Shown here: piece after piece, positions 1 through 6,763 of the stretch
Layout: each line of letters starts with the position of its first letter
Position numbering within the stretch: position 1 is the first letter of the stretch
From: Flavobacteriales bacterium
GTDB lineage: Bacteria; Bacteroidota; Bacteroidia; Flavobacteriales_F; PHOS-HE28
NCBI GenBank assembly: GCA_016705955.1
Contig: JADJKO010000018.1
Location: 1-8,102, forward strand
Reading direction: 5' to 3'
Length of the DNA: 8,102 nt
Made by a program: the position numbers and the translations under genes
Notes under the pieces: generated by a model
Told to the model about the DNA's origin: nothing
Databases searched by the model: none
What the model saw: only the letters and a program-made list of their open reading frames with translations

Positions 1-1
1 G

Positions 2-130
2 GAACGACCACCGCCGATGCTGAAGGAGCGAACGACTCCACGGGAAAGCGTGAAGACCTCCACGAAGAAAGCGGCCGAGGACGTGAAGAGCTGGTGGTCA
101 CGACTGAAGGAGAACGGACAAGAAGAATAA
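2..130 (+). CDS. 3' end of a lysine-rich hypothetical protein (5' end outside window)
   Basis: Frame 2 is open from the window edge to a TAA at 128-130 and gives 42 residues ending in KKAAEDVKSWWSRLKENGQ and two Glu. The composition is Lys/Glu/Arg rich with a Trp pair, as in the charged helical tails of YtxH-like or similar small stress-associated proteins. That family hint is weak and only from general appearance. The frame choice rests on the helix-like composition and on the strong terminator hairpin 66 bases downstream. Frame 1 is also open, to a TGA at about 184-186, and encodes a low-complexity acidic/Arg peptide that looks like a shadow. Because slips are common in this window, the frame further upstream cannot be assumed. 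No domain can be named. Confidence 0.42.
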   Translation, partial: ERPPPMLKERTTPRESVKTSTKKAAEDVKSWWSRLKENGQEE

Positions 131-195
131 CGCGGGACGCGATCACGACGGTCACTGGTGACGACGGACCCGACGTGCTTTGGTGAAAGAATCGG

Positions 196-233
196 AACGA
201 AGAACGGCGTTCGTTGAGTGCCGTTCTTCGTTT
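196..233 (+). terminator. rho-independent terminator-like hairpin
   Basis: Bases 196-208 and 220-232 form a perfect 13-bp inverted repeat (core cgaagaacggc / gccgttcttcg) around an 11-base loop, followed by a short T run at 231-233. It lies 66 bases after the stop of the plus-strand gene at the window edge, as expected for its terminator. The T tract is short, so strength is uncertain. It could also act on the minus strand, where the hairpin is preceded by only a short A run. Confidence 0.6.
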
Positions 234-461
234 CCGCAGGTTGAGAAGGCTTGCTTACGGGGCCTTATGGACCAGCCCCGCCGTTGATGGCCGACTCAGG
301 TATACATGCTAATGCGATCGCGCTTCTGCGGCTTCCGCGCAGCTGTATGTTAACTGATCCCCACCACGGTGCCCGGCGGGCTGTCACGACGCACGCAGCG
401 TCGTGATAGCGCACACGCGCTCACGCTGTACAAGGCGCCTTCGAGTGTGTAGCTCTTGGCC
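234..461. other. intergenic stretch with a conspicuous hairpin at 381-409
   Basis: I see no convincing gene on either strand in this stretch. The clearest structure is a perfect 9-bp inverted repeat, 384-392 with 398-406 (tcacgacgc / gcgtcgtga), around a five-base loop. It extends to 12 pairs (381-409) with one G-U pair. A second symmetric site is the 10-base palindrome aaggcgcctt at 432-441. Both lie just downstream of the minus-strand 53-aa gene ending at 462, so they may be its 3' structure or terminator. There is no T tract on the minus strand to make this firm. Confidence 0.4.
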
Positions 462-623
462 TCAGCCGATCACCTTGGCCAACGGGTAGCGTTGCTGCCA
501 AAAGGCGAACCTGTTCATATTGGACAGTGTGATCATCGTGCGCGCATCGAGTTGCACTTTGATCATCTTGATCCCTTCCTTCACCTGTTGGGTGAGGATC
601 AACGTCTTCTTCTTGCGTGGCAT
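462..623 (-). CDS. 53-aa basic small protein, function unknown
   Basis: On the minus strand an ATG at 623-621 opens an uninterrupted 53-codon frame to a TGA at 464-462. It starts MPRKKKTLILTQQVKEGIK and ends WQQRYPLAKVIG. The protein has a basic N-terminus, an amphipathic middle (MIKVQLDARTMITLSNM) and an aromatic C-terminal segment, with no signal peptide or membrane helix. The composition is that of a real folded or helical small protein rather than an antisense shadow, and the frame is clean in a window where longer genes are broken. It follows the membrane-anchored 55-aa gene on the same strand after a 41-base gap, so the two may be cotranscribed. I do not recognise a family. A nucleic-acid-binding or small regulatory role would be a guess from charge only. 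Confidence 0.6.
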   Translation of the reverse strand: MPRKKKTLILTQQVKEGIKMIKVQLDARTMITLSNMNRFAFWQQRYPLAKVIG

Positions 624-664
624 GTGTGTGTGGTTAGGTACGTGGGTTCTTCCAAAGCCCAGAG

Positions 665-832
665 CTACAACAGAATGATGAGCAAGAGCACGATGATGAT
701 GATGCCTGCCGTGGAGATATAGACCACGGTCCCGCCACCAGAGCGGTTGTAAGCATCCGCCTCGCTCTTCAGCGCGCTGGTTTCAGCGGCCAACGCTTTG
801 CGGTCGATGCGCTCCATGGCACTGCGATCCAT
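665..832 (-). CDS. 55-aa small protein with C-terminal membrane anchor
   Basis: An ATG at 832-830 begins a 55-codon frame ending in TAG at 667-665. Residues 1-30 are charged and helical (MDRSAMERIDRKALAAETSA onwards). A Gly-rich hinge of three glycines follows at about 32-34. The last 20 residues are almost purely aliphatic (STAGIIIIVLLLIILL), a tail-anchor-like transmembrane helix with the soluble part probably cytoplasmic. Upstream in-frame start codons would add 11 residues. The 832 start is chosen because GGAGAG lies 9 bases before it; Met at 817 is another option. The family is not recognised. The ATC/CTC-rich codons for the helix appear on the plus strand as a run of gat triplets, a by-product of the helix rather than a microsatellite. 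A 41-base gap separates it from the 53-aa gene downstream. Confidence 0.65.
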   Translation of the reverse strand: MDRSAMERIDRKALAAETSALKSEADAYNRSGGGTVVYISTAGIIIIVLLLIILL

Positions 833-841
833 GGATGTGAT

Positions 842-847
842 CTCTCC
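842..847 (-). promoter_or_regulatory. Shine-Dalgarno-like site supporting the 832 start
   Basis: Read on the minus strand, bases 847-842 are GGAGAG, with 9 bases to the ATG at 832. Most other starts in this window lack such a site, so it is useful for choosing the start of the 55-aa gene. Confidence 0.45.
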
Positions 848-906
848 AGTACATCGACGATGCACAGCACACGCTGTCGATCAGCCATCGGCAGTTTCTC
901 AAGATC
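842..906 (-). pseudogene. possible remnant of a helix-turn-helix regulator C-terminus
   Basis: The minus strand between the IS element and the 55-aa gene encodes DLEKLPMADRQRVLCIVDVL in one frame. This resembles the C-terminal helix of short Cro/C1-type regulators, whose tails often read like 'LPeedRqrvl.iidalvRd'. I see no helix-turn-helix part upstream: bases 907-1034 give only unconvincing peptides in all three minus frames. If real, it is a fragment, perhaps truncated by past rearrangement beside the IS630 insertion. The rest of 833-1034 holds nothing else I can identify. The resemblance is short and from memory, so confidence is low. Confidence 0.2.
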
Positions 907-1036
907 TCCTATTGATGGTGACATTCTTCTTCCCAGAGGCCAGCTCACTGGTGTGGAGAGAAGAACGAAGCACCGAGCGCCGCGAGGTGGAATTTCCAAT
1001 TTCTGGGTTCTTGCAAATTGATGTTTTTATGTGATA

Positions 1037-1046
1037 CCATTTGGAA
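1037..1046 (+). repeat. left terminal inverted repeat of the IS630 element
   Basis: CCATTTGGAA, the exact inverse of 2204-2213, directly after a TA at 1035-1036. Beyond these ten bases the two ends show only patchy similarity inward. Confidence 0.75.
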
Positions 1047-1135
1047 TATGATTGTCCTCCAATGTTGATATCATTTTCCTGAAGCTCTTGATCGTTTGAC
1101 GGTGGTTCGACCTTGTGGCGAAAAACACAGGGCAG

Positions 1136-2147
1136 ATGGCCAATCCCAAACGGTTCGATATCAAAGAGGACATGGTGACGTTGCGCCGGGAGCTCAGGCG
1201 CGTCAATACCGAGACCATGCGTAGTCGGGTCCGAGTATTGATCCTCTACAAAGAGCATGAACAGGAAGGTATCTCCAAGCATGCTGTTGCCAAGGCGCTG
1301 GGCGTGGATGCGGGCAGCGCCATGAAATGGCGCAACGCATATATCCAAGGAGGGCTGGCCGGGTTGCTTTCGCACAACTGGAAAGGGAACCGGCCCAGCG
1401 TGATCAAACCTGATCAGCGTGAGGCCTTGCGTTTGAAGTTGCGTGAACCGGGCAACGGTCTGCGGGGCTTCACTGAATTGTTGGCGTGGTTCAACAAGCG
1501 GTTCAATGAAGAGGTCAACTACTCCACGATGAACAAGTTCGTCAAGCGCAACTATGGAGCCCAGTGTAAGGTCGCCCGCAAGTCACATGTGAAGAAGGAT
1601 CCGGAGGCCATCACGGCTTTTAAAAAAACTTCGAGCAACTCTGTTCGGAGTTGACCACCCGCCCTCCGCCGGGCTGCTCCAGTGTGAACCTGTATTGCCA
1701 GGATGAGAGCCGCTTCGGCCTTTTCACCCGTGCTGGTAAGGGGATCACGGCCAAAGGGGTCAAGCCGGTATGTGCTTTCCAACAGGTCTTCCAATACACC
1801 TATGTCTTCGGCGCGTACTCGCCTATATCGGGTGATAATTTCCAATTGAACTACCCTGTTGTTCTGGCTACACCTTCCGGGATCTTCCTCGATCACTTGC
1901 AACGCATCGACCTGAAGAGCTCAAGATCATGATCTTGGACAACGGTGCTTTCCACAAAACCAAGCACCTCAGTTGGCCGCTCAACGTGCGCCCATTGTTC
2001 CTCCCGCCATACGCACCGGAACTCAATCCTGCCGAGAAGGTCTGGTGGCGCTTCAAACGCGCCTACACCAACATGACCTTCGAAACGCTCGATCAACTCA
2101 GCGACTTCATCGCTAAGCAGGTCCACCACCAAGCCCCACCGAGGTAA
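1136..2147 (+). pseudogene. IS630-family transposase, frameshifted
   Basis: The product would be a DDE transposase that cuts and reinserts the element at TA sites. Segment 1 (1136-1654) carries the N-terminal helix-turn-helix region (GISKHAVAKALGVDAGSAMKW, then a GLAGLLSHNWKGNRPS linker). Segment 2 (1651-1932, one frame back) holds the first catalytic Asp in CQDESRFG. Segment 3 (1929-2147, one frame back again) holds the second Asp in LDNGAFHK and the Glu in PPYAPELNPAEKVWW. A third -1 slip near 2140 would continue as EVKSICNFDY, typical of the family C-terminus, in place of the TAA at 2145-2147. All three shifts have the same sign, as if one base was lost each time. The first falls at A7 (1622-1628). 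ATG 1136 is preferred; GTG 1115 is in frame and possible. The unbroken product would be near 345 residues, normal for the family. Confidence 0.88.
1622..1628 (+). other. A7 homopolymer at the first transposase frame change
   Basis: A run TTTTAAAAAAAC at 1618-1629 marks the point where the coding frame moves by -1. Some IS630 elements make their transposase by -1 slippage on A-rich heptamers, so this could be a genuine slippage site. The register here (ttt aaa aaa act) is not the ideal X-XXY-YYZ arrangement. Two more -1 slips occur without such a run, so an under-called homopolymer is at least as likely. Confidence 0.3.
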
Positions 2148-2199
2148 AGTCCATCTGCAACTTCGACTACTCAACATCGCACGGCACCTTGGGCGATCT

Positions 2200-2397
2200 T
2201 CAGTTCCAAATGGTATGAGCGATCAAGGGAGCTTTTCCATGGCGATCGCCGAAGATCAGCGAGAGTGATCAGCAGACCGAGGAACACGAAGAACAACACT
2301 TTTTGATGATGTCGGCCGCGCCAGCGGCGATGTTGGTAAAACCGAGAACGCCCGCGATGAGGGCGATGATGATGAAGGTGACGACCCAGCGTAGCAT
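2200..2397 (-). CDS. DUF1328/YtjA-like small membrane protein, frameshifted, 3' end in IS element
   Basis: From ATG 2397-2395 the minus strand reads MLRWVVTFIIIALIAGVLGF, then TNIAAGAADIIKK. This matches the first hydrophobic helix and Gly/Ala-rich turn of DUF1328 proteins, about 55-residue inner-membrane proteins of unknown function often linked to stress. At the A5 run (2300-2304) the frame breaks; as read, it ends at a TGA at 2271-2269. Stepping back one base restores the second helix, VLFFVFLGLLITLA, and a further slip gives IFGDRHGKAP. In that last frame the stop is a TGA at 2202-2200, inside the right end of the IS630 element, so the insertion replaced the last few residues. The gene follows the sensor kinase on the same strand after 130 bases; cotranscription is possible but unproven. 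Confidence 0.8.
2204..2213 (-). repeat. right terminal inverted repeat of the IS630 element
   Basis: TTCCAAATGG, inverse of the left end, followed by TA at 2214-2215. Confidence 0.75.
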
Positions 2398-2527
2398 GTG
2401 GTTGTGGATTTAGGTTCAGAACCATGAGGAACAAGAACCGCACCTCATCACTTTCAACAGGAAAGGATGCGCTACTTGTGGAAGGAACTCCACGGAGTGG
2501 GCAACAACGCACCCCCCGCCAACGGTA

Positions 2528-4294
2528 TCAGGTGTCCAGCACCTGGATCAACAAGGTGAAGGTGCTGCCCTGTCCTTGTATGCTCTCCACTTTGAGCAAT
2601 ATGCCGGGCAAGGTTCAAGATGCTGCGCGCGGTGGTGAGCCCGGAGCCCCATGCCGCCTGTTCGCTCGCTGTAGAAGGCCCTCAAAGAGCCGGGGATGTT
2701 CGCCGGAGCGATGCCCTTCCGTTGTCGCGCACGGCGATCACGACACCATCGAATGTTGAACGCGCGGACAGTTGCAGGACGCCCTCGCCCGGCTCCATGG
2801 CTTCGATGGCGTTCACGGCGATGTTCGTGAGGGCCATGGTGACGAGCTTGCGATCCACGAGCACGGCCAGTTCATCGGCCTACAGATCCACCTCGCCACG
2901 CATTTCGCGCACCCGAGCCGGTCAGCCACGCCCTTCATCGCCACGTTCACTGAGGCCCTGCACCGTACACCGGATGCGGTTCAGGTCCCGGCGGCGTGCG
3001 GACTCGGGCATCCTGGTCACCAACTGTCCGATGCGCTTCACATTGCGCTGCACTATATCCAGCAGGGGTTGCACGGCCTCGCGAGCGTTCACCAGTTCCC
3101 GCGTCAACTGTTCCAGTCCTGTTGGACGTTGGTCAGCGGGTTGCGTAATGCGCAACGGTGCGGGGCGATGCCATCGGCGAGCGACAGACGTGCGGCCTCT
3201 TCGTCGAGCCGCCCGCCCGCAATCGTTCAGTGATGTCCGTGAAGGTGACGGCGAAACCGTCGCTCAAGCGTACCGCATGCGTGCTTTGCCAGTGGTCGAG
3301 GCCGTTGATCCCGGTGCGTCGTTCAGCCATGTACGAAACGCCGCTGTCCGCCACTTTGATGAACTCCTCCAGGGATCCATCGATGCCGCAATGGGGCATC
3401 ACATCCAACAATCGTCTACCGACAAGTCCATCGTGGGGCATGCCGGTGATCCGTTCTGCTTCATCATTGCCCATGATATACTGAAGTCCGCGATCGCCCG
3501 CCCGTCGCGCATGGAACGGAAGGTCGCGATCGCGCGGGGGTTCGCCCATTACCCGTTTCAGCGAACTCGGTGAACTTCCGCGAACGCATCTCCTCATCGA
3601 GTTGAAACAATTTCTCCGCACCTCCTGTTCAGCCGCTTTGGTCTCACGCACCGCTTTGAACAGCTCGATTGAACAGGAGTGCGATGGCGAATATACCAGC
3701 GCGGTATACGCCGCGAGCATCAAGGGTGAGCTCCAAAATCTTGATCGGTCCTCCGCGATATTACGTCCCAATACGCGCGGCAAGACCTGGTCGATAGCAC
3801 CCAACTCCGCGCGGAATTCATTCATGAGGCTCTTGCCCCGGAGAAGCAGATCGCTCAGTTCGGTCGTCGGGTTCGTCCGGGACCGTTGCGCCAGGAGCAG
3901 TAACTCCTGCTTCTGGGCGAAGTTCTTGCATCATCTGTTGATCCTGTCCATCCGAGCGCTATTCTGCGGTGAATGGGGCATAGTGGACAACACCTCCAAG
4001 CTCTTCGGGGATCTCGATCAGGGCCTGGTTGTATGATCGCAGATAGCTCGTATCGTGCGTGATCACGAATCCGCGGCACCCTGTTTCGACGTCCTTCAAT
4101 GCGGAGAGCAGTCCATGGACCTCGGCCAATTCGAGGAGCATCAGCCTGCGATCTTCAGTGATCTCCTTGTTTCTCGTGAAGCCTCGCAAGGCGGCCAGGA
4201 AGACGATGAGGAGCAGCACCAAAGCAGACGCGTACAGCAACCTCAGCAAACGCATCTCGCGCAGGTCAACAGCTTTGTGGTCCGGAGTGTCCAT
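2528..4294 (-). pseudogene. membrane sensor histidine kinase (CHASE3-PAS-HisKA-HATPase), frameshifted
   Basis: Partner kinase of the adjacent NtrC-type regulator. ATG 4294 starts a first membrane helix at residues 16-36. A CHASE3 sensor domain follows (DVETGCRGFVIT, residues 68-79, the family's ETGxRGF motif), with further CHASE3 helices near 3960-3830. A second helix lies near 3745-3670 (IFAIALLF in one frame). A PAS domain at about 3560-3240 shows AERITGMPHDGLVGRRLLDV and AVTFTDITERLRA. The phospho-acceptor His is near 3148-3150 (VAH, then LRNPLTNVQ in the next frame). An N box (ALTNIAVNAIEAM) and G1 box (VRDNG) follow near 2835-2715, then FYSERTGGMGL and a C-terminal VESIQGQGSTFTLL up to TGA 2530-2528. 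Several frame breaks and a TAG at 2882-2880 interrupt it. Without them it would have about 588 residues with every kinase box present, so sequencing error is plausible. Confidence 0.8.
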
Positions 4295-4327
4295 TCGTAG
4301 TGTGCGACGGATCCGCAGGCCCCCCGA

Positions 4328-5696
4328 TCAGAGATCGATACCGAGAACTTTCAACTTGTTGTAGAGCGTCTTCCGGTCGATGTTCAGCGCCTCCGCTGCC
4401 TTTCGTCTTGTTGAATCGCGACGTTCCAACGCTTCGACGATCGCGCTTCTCTGCTATATCCGATGCTAGGCGCAGCCCTTCACCCGGCTCGACCGTAGTG
4501 CCCAGTGCAGTCTCCATGGCTGCGCTCCCACTGACGCATCGGTGTGGGCAGGTTCTCCGCCATCGTGGGACCTTTGTCAACAGCACTGCCCGTTTCACCA
4601 CGTTGTTCAGTTCGCGCAGGTTGCCGGGCCAGGTGTGCCGCACCATTCGCTCCATTGCAGGAGCATCGAAGCCCGTAACGGTCTTGTTCAATTGGTGTTC
4701 AGCAAGGCTGCGGAAATGTTCAGCGAAGAGCGGGATGTCCTGGGACGCTTTCGTAGCGGAAGAAGTGTGATGGTGAACTCGTGGATACGGTGGAAGAGGT
4801 CCTCGCGGAATCGCCCCTGCTCCACGGCCTTCTCCAGGTTCTCGTGGGTGGCTGCGATGATCCGTGCATCGACCGCGATCTCCTTCTCACCCCCGATGCG
4901 TTTGATGGTATGCTCCTGTAGGACGCGGAGCAGACGCACCTGGTTCTCATAGGATAGGTTGCCTACCTCGTCCAAGAACAGGGTACCGCCCTGGGCTAGT
5001 TCGAAGCTGCCCTTCTTATCCGCAATGGAACCGGTGAATGCTCCCTTCACGTGACCGAAGAGCTCACTCCCCGCGAGGTCCTGCGGCAGCGCGCCGCAAT
5101 CCACTGCCACAAAGGCATTTTGGCGTGGGTGCCGCCTGACTGATCGCCCGCGCCACGACCTCCTTGCCGGTCCCGGTCTCGCCGGTGATGAGCACGGACA
5201 TGCTGGTGGGCGACCAACGCGATGTGTCGGGCGCATCACCACGGGCATGTGGGCCGGTGCCGCTTACGTATGCGTTCTGCCTGCCATGGTGCAGGGTCGT
5301 ATTGCCCGGCGAACCGTTCTTCAACGCCAAAGCTTCCCTCCACGCGCAGCACGATCCGTCCGGAAAGAGGGGCTTCACTACGTAGTCGAACGCACCGCGC
5401 GGATGAGCTCCACGGCGATGCGCACATCGGAGTATCCGGTGATGACGATGAAGGCGATGGAAGCCGATCCAATTGCTTCGATCTTTCCAAGCAGTTGCAT
5501 GCTGTCGGTATCCGGCAACCGGTGGTCGCACAGCACCGCATCGAAGGGCTGCATGGTAAGCAGTTCCATCTGTGGAGCCGCGACCGGCAGTGCCACCATA
5601 CCCCTTACTGGTGAGCAACCGCGCAAGCAGTGCGCAGATGTCCGTGTCGTCATCGATCACCAGCAATCTTTTCTTGGAACGAGGATTCGTGGTCAT
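4328..5696 (-). pseudogene. NtrC/AtoC-type sigma54-dependent response regulator, frameshifted
   Basis: The protein would be phosphorylated by the downstream kinase and then activate sigma54-RNA polymerase. The receiver domain starts LLVIDDDTDICALLARLL. The phospho-acceptor Asp is in VLCDHRLPDTDSM, and the conserved Lys is in FDYVVKPL. The AAA+ domain shows Walker A GETGTGKE (near 5185-5160), GAFTGS (near 5045-5020), Walker B TLFLDEVG and an arginine-finger region RFREDLFHRI. WPGNLREL follows near 4640-4610. The C-terminal Fis-type helix-turn-helix is in the last 40 codons (AAEALNIDRKTLYNKLKVLG, then IDL, stop TGA 4330-4328). At least five frame breaks separate these blocks. ATG 5696 overlaps the preceding gene by four bases (ATGA), and the kinase starts 33 bases after the stop. 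Length is about 456 residues, typical. The sigma54-contact loop reads GAFTGS instead of the usual GAFTGA. Confidence 0.85.
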
Positions 5697-6058
5697 GGGA
5701 TCAGGCCGAGTTCATGAAGCCCCGTCAAGATAGCTCTTTGTTCAAAGGGTTTCGCGATGAACAGGTCCACGCCATGCCGCATGGCATGCTCGCGCTCGTT
5801 GTCCACCGCGCTCATGGCGACGATCTTCGCTCCTGAACGATGGATGCTTTCGGCAAGCGTGGTATAGCCCCGCCCGTCGGGCAGGTAGATATCCAGAAAG
5901 ACCACGTCGAACGCACCCGCACCCAGCAGTTCGCGCGCACTGGCGAGCGTATGTGCGCTTGTACACATCAGCCCTTGCCGTTGCAGCAAGGAGGAGAGCA
6001 AAAAGCAGATATCAGGTTCATCGTCCACCACGAGCACACGCACTGGCGGGGCGTTCAT
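5693..6058 (-). CDS. stand-alone CheY-like receiver protein
   Basis: This is an intact single-domain receiver of 121 residues with no output domain. Acidic pocket residues are in VLVVDDEPDICFLL, the phospho-acceptor Asp in VVFLDIYLPDGRGY, Ser/Thr-loop MSAVD, and the conserved Lys in FIAKPF. ATG 6058 is chosen because the receiver fold starts a few residues later; a GTG at 6088 would add ten residues. Its TGA (5695-5693) overlaps the ATG of the NtrC-type gene in ATGA, implying translational coupling, and it is the first gene of the three-gene signalling operon. It may act as a phosphate sink or an intermediate for the kinase; that is inference. It is the only gene longer than 300 bases in the operon without a break. 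Confidence 0.88.
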   Translation of the reverse strand: MNAPPVRVLVVDDEPDICFLLSSLLQRQGLMCTSAHTLASARELLGAGAFDVVFLDIYLPDGRGYTTLAESIHRSGAKIVAMSAVDNEREHAMRHGVDLFIAKPFEQRAILTGLHELGLIP

Positions 6059-6110
6059 CTTTGCGTTTCGCCGCGCGATCTTGTCCACCGGTTACCAAAT
6101 CCCCATCAAC
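6059..6110. promoter_or_regulatory. divergent promoter region between receiver operon and barrel gene
   Basis: Only 52 bases separate the two divergent starts, so promoters for both must lie here or within the coding ends. I could not find a convincing Bacteroidota -33/-7 (TTTG / TAnnTTTG) pair or a sigma54 GG-N10-GC pair in it. Confidence 0.3.
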
Positions 6111-6710
6111 ATGCGCAAGCTTCTCCTCTGTTCCTGCTCCTTCTGGTGCCACCGGCGCCATGGCGCAGGAATTCCGGTGTTTCGGCTTACTACAACGCAT
6201 CCAATGTGCGCGAAGCAGGCGATGAGCACTGGATCGGTCGTGGTGGATACCAGTTCGGTATTGACGCCCTCCTCGGCAATAACCGTTTGTTCGTAAAGCC
6301 GGGCATGCACTTCCTTGTGCGCAACCTGCGGTATACCTACTCCAACGGCACGGACGTGGTCGCGCAGACCGCACACACACCAGCCGTTCGCCCAGCGTGC
6401 CGGTCTGCTGGGTGCGCGATCGGGACCGATCCCGCCACGGAATCCGAAGGTGAACCTCTATGTAATGGTGAACCAACGGCGCTCATCTCCTGAGCGTCGA
6501 TCTAGACAACACCACTGACGTGAAAACCAATGGCACGCAATGGTACCTTGGGTTCGGAGCAGGTGTTATAGCCAAGTTCCTCTTCATTGAGGTGGATACA
6601 ATGCGCCATGTCCAATGTGTTCAAAGGCGATGATTTCAGCAAGAACCCGAAGGTGAACTACATGCATGGTATCATCGGCGTACGCTTGGTGTTAGCGAAA
6701 AACCCCCTGA
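6111..6710 (+). pseudogene. outer-membrane beta-barrel protein (PorT/OmpW-sized), frameshifted
   Basis: ATG 6111 starts MRKLLL. A slip then gives a hydrophobic leucine-rich stretch (FLLLLVPPAP) and AQE, a signal peptide with cleavage probably near Ala-Gln. The mature part has alternating amphipathic strands: VSAYYNASNVREAG, GGYQFGIDALLG, LFVKPGMHFLVRNLRYTYS, NPKVNLYVM, ISLSVDLDNTTDVKTNGTQW, YLGFGAGV and a C-terminal NYMHGIIGVRLVLAKNP. Short beta strands, Tyr/Gly richness and the strand-final 'GIIGVRL' fit the Bacteroidota outer-membrane beta-barrel group (about 190-200 residues). At least five frame changes occur. The stop is placed at TGA 6708-6710, reached if the C5 run at 6703-6707 is one base too long; as read, the frame runs on into unrelated sequence. 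It is transcribed away from the two-component operon, so it may be a target of that regulator, which is inference only. Confidence 0.7.
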
Positions 6711-6726
6711 CGCTTGATTGGCGTCA
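6708..6726 (+). terminator. short hairpin at the stop of the barrel gene
   Basis: tgacgc (6708-6713) and gcgtca (6721-6726) pair perfectly around a seven-base loop and are followed by TTT. The stem begins with the stop codon itself. At only six pairs it would be a weak terminator. Confidence 0.35.
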
Positions 6727-6732
6727 TTTGCA

Positions 6733-6763
6733 AGCGCTGTCTTCCCGGGAGGGAGGCAGCGTT
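6733..6763 (+). terminator. long hairpin downstream of the barrel gene
   Basis: Bases 6735-6745 pair with 6751-6761 (11 pairs, two of them G-U) around the loop cggga. One G-U and one A-T pair can be added at the base, reaching 6733-6763. It stands just after the barrel gene and is followed by TTCGCCTTCCC rather than a T run, so it could be a terminator, an RNA-stabilising 3' structure, or part of a structured leader. Confidence 0.4.

Larger units (their letters stand above)
1037..2213 (+). mobile_element. IS630-family insertion sequence, complete ends, 1177 bp
   Basis: A transposase with the IS630/Tc1-mariner DDE pattern fills the element. Its ends are inverted copies of CCATTTGGAA (1037-1046 and 2204-2213). 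Each is bordered on the outside by TA (1035-1036 and 2214-2215), the target duplication expected for this family. Length is normal for IS630 members (about 1.1-1.2 kb). The symmetry extends one more base on each side (A1034/T2216), which may be chance. The element lies at the 3' end of the minus-strand DUF1328-like gene. Ends and duplication look intact, suggesting a fairly recent insertion. Whether the transposase is active depends on whether its frame breaks are real. Confidence 0.88.

Noticed and set aside
310..325. GCGATCGC-type sites (also near 3490 and 3526) as a HIP1-like dispersed motif
   Set aside because: Only a few occurrences, consistent with GC-rich chance.
690..710. Apparent gat/atg triplet microsatellite
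   Set aside because: Explained by successive Ile codons in the membrane helix of the 55-aa protein.
456..722. Plus-strand frame over both small minus-strand genes
   Set aside because: His/Asp-rich with a run of Met from the gat triplets; the minus frames make better proteins and one has a Shine-Dalgarno site.
462..832. Toxin-antitoxin pair made by the two small proteins
   Set aside because: A hydrophobic small protein beside a basic one is suggestive, but no known toxin motif or autoregulatory site is visible; order and composition alone do not support it.
2413..2423. Palindrome ggttc-a-gaacc upstream of the DUF1328-like gene
   Set aside because: A one-base loop and only five pairs; no second copy in the right place to call it an operator.
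2620..3573. A 317-codon plus-strand open frame, the longest in the window
   Set aside because: It is Arg/Ser-rich low-quality protein antisense to the kinase's PAS, HisKA and HATPase motifs; a GC-rich shadow.
6043..6064. TGGC...TTGC as a sigma54 promoter between the divergent genes
   Set aside because: The GG and GC are separated by far more than the required 10 bases.
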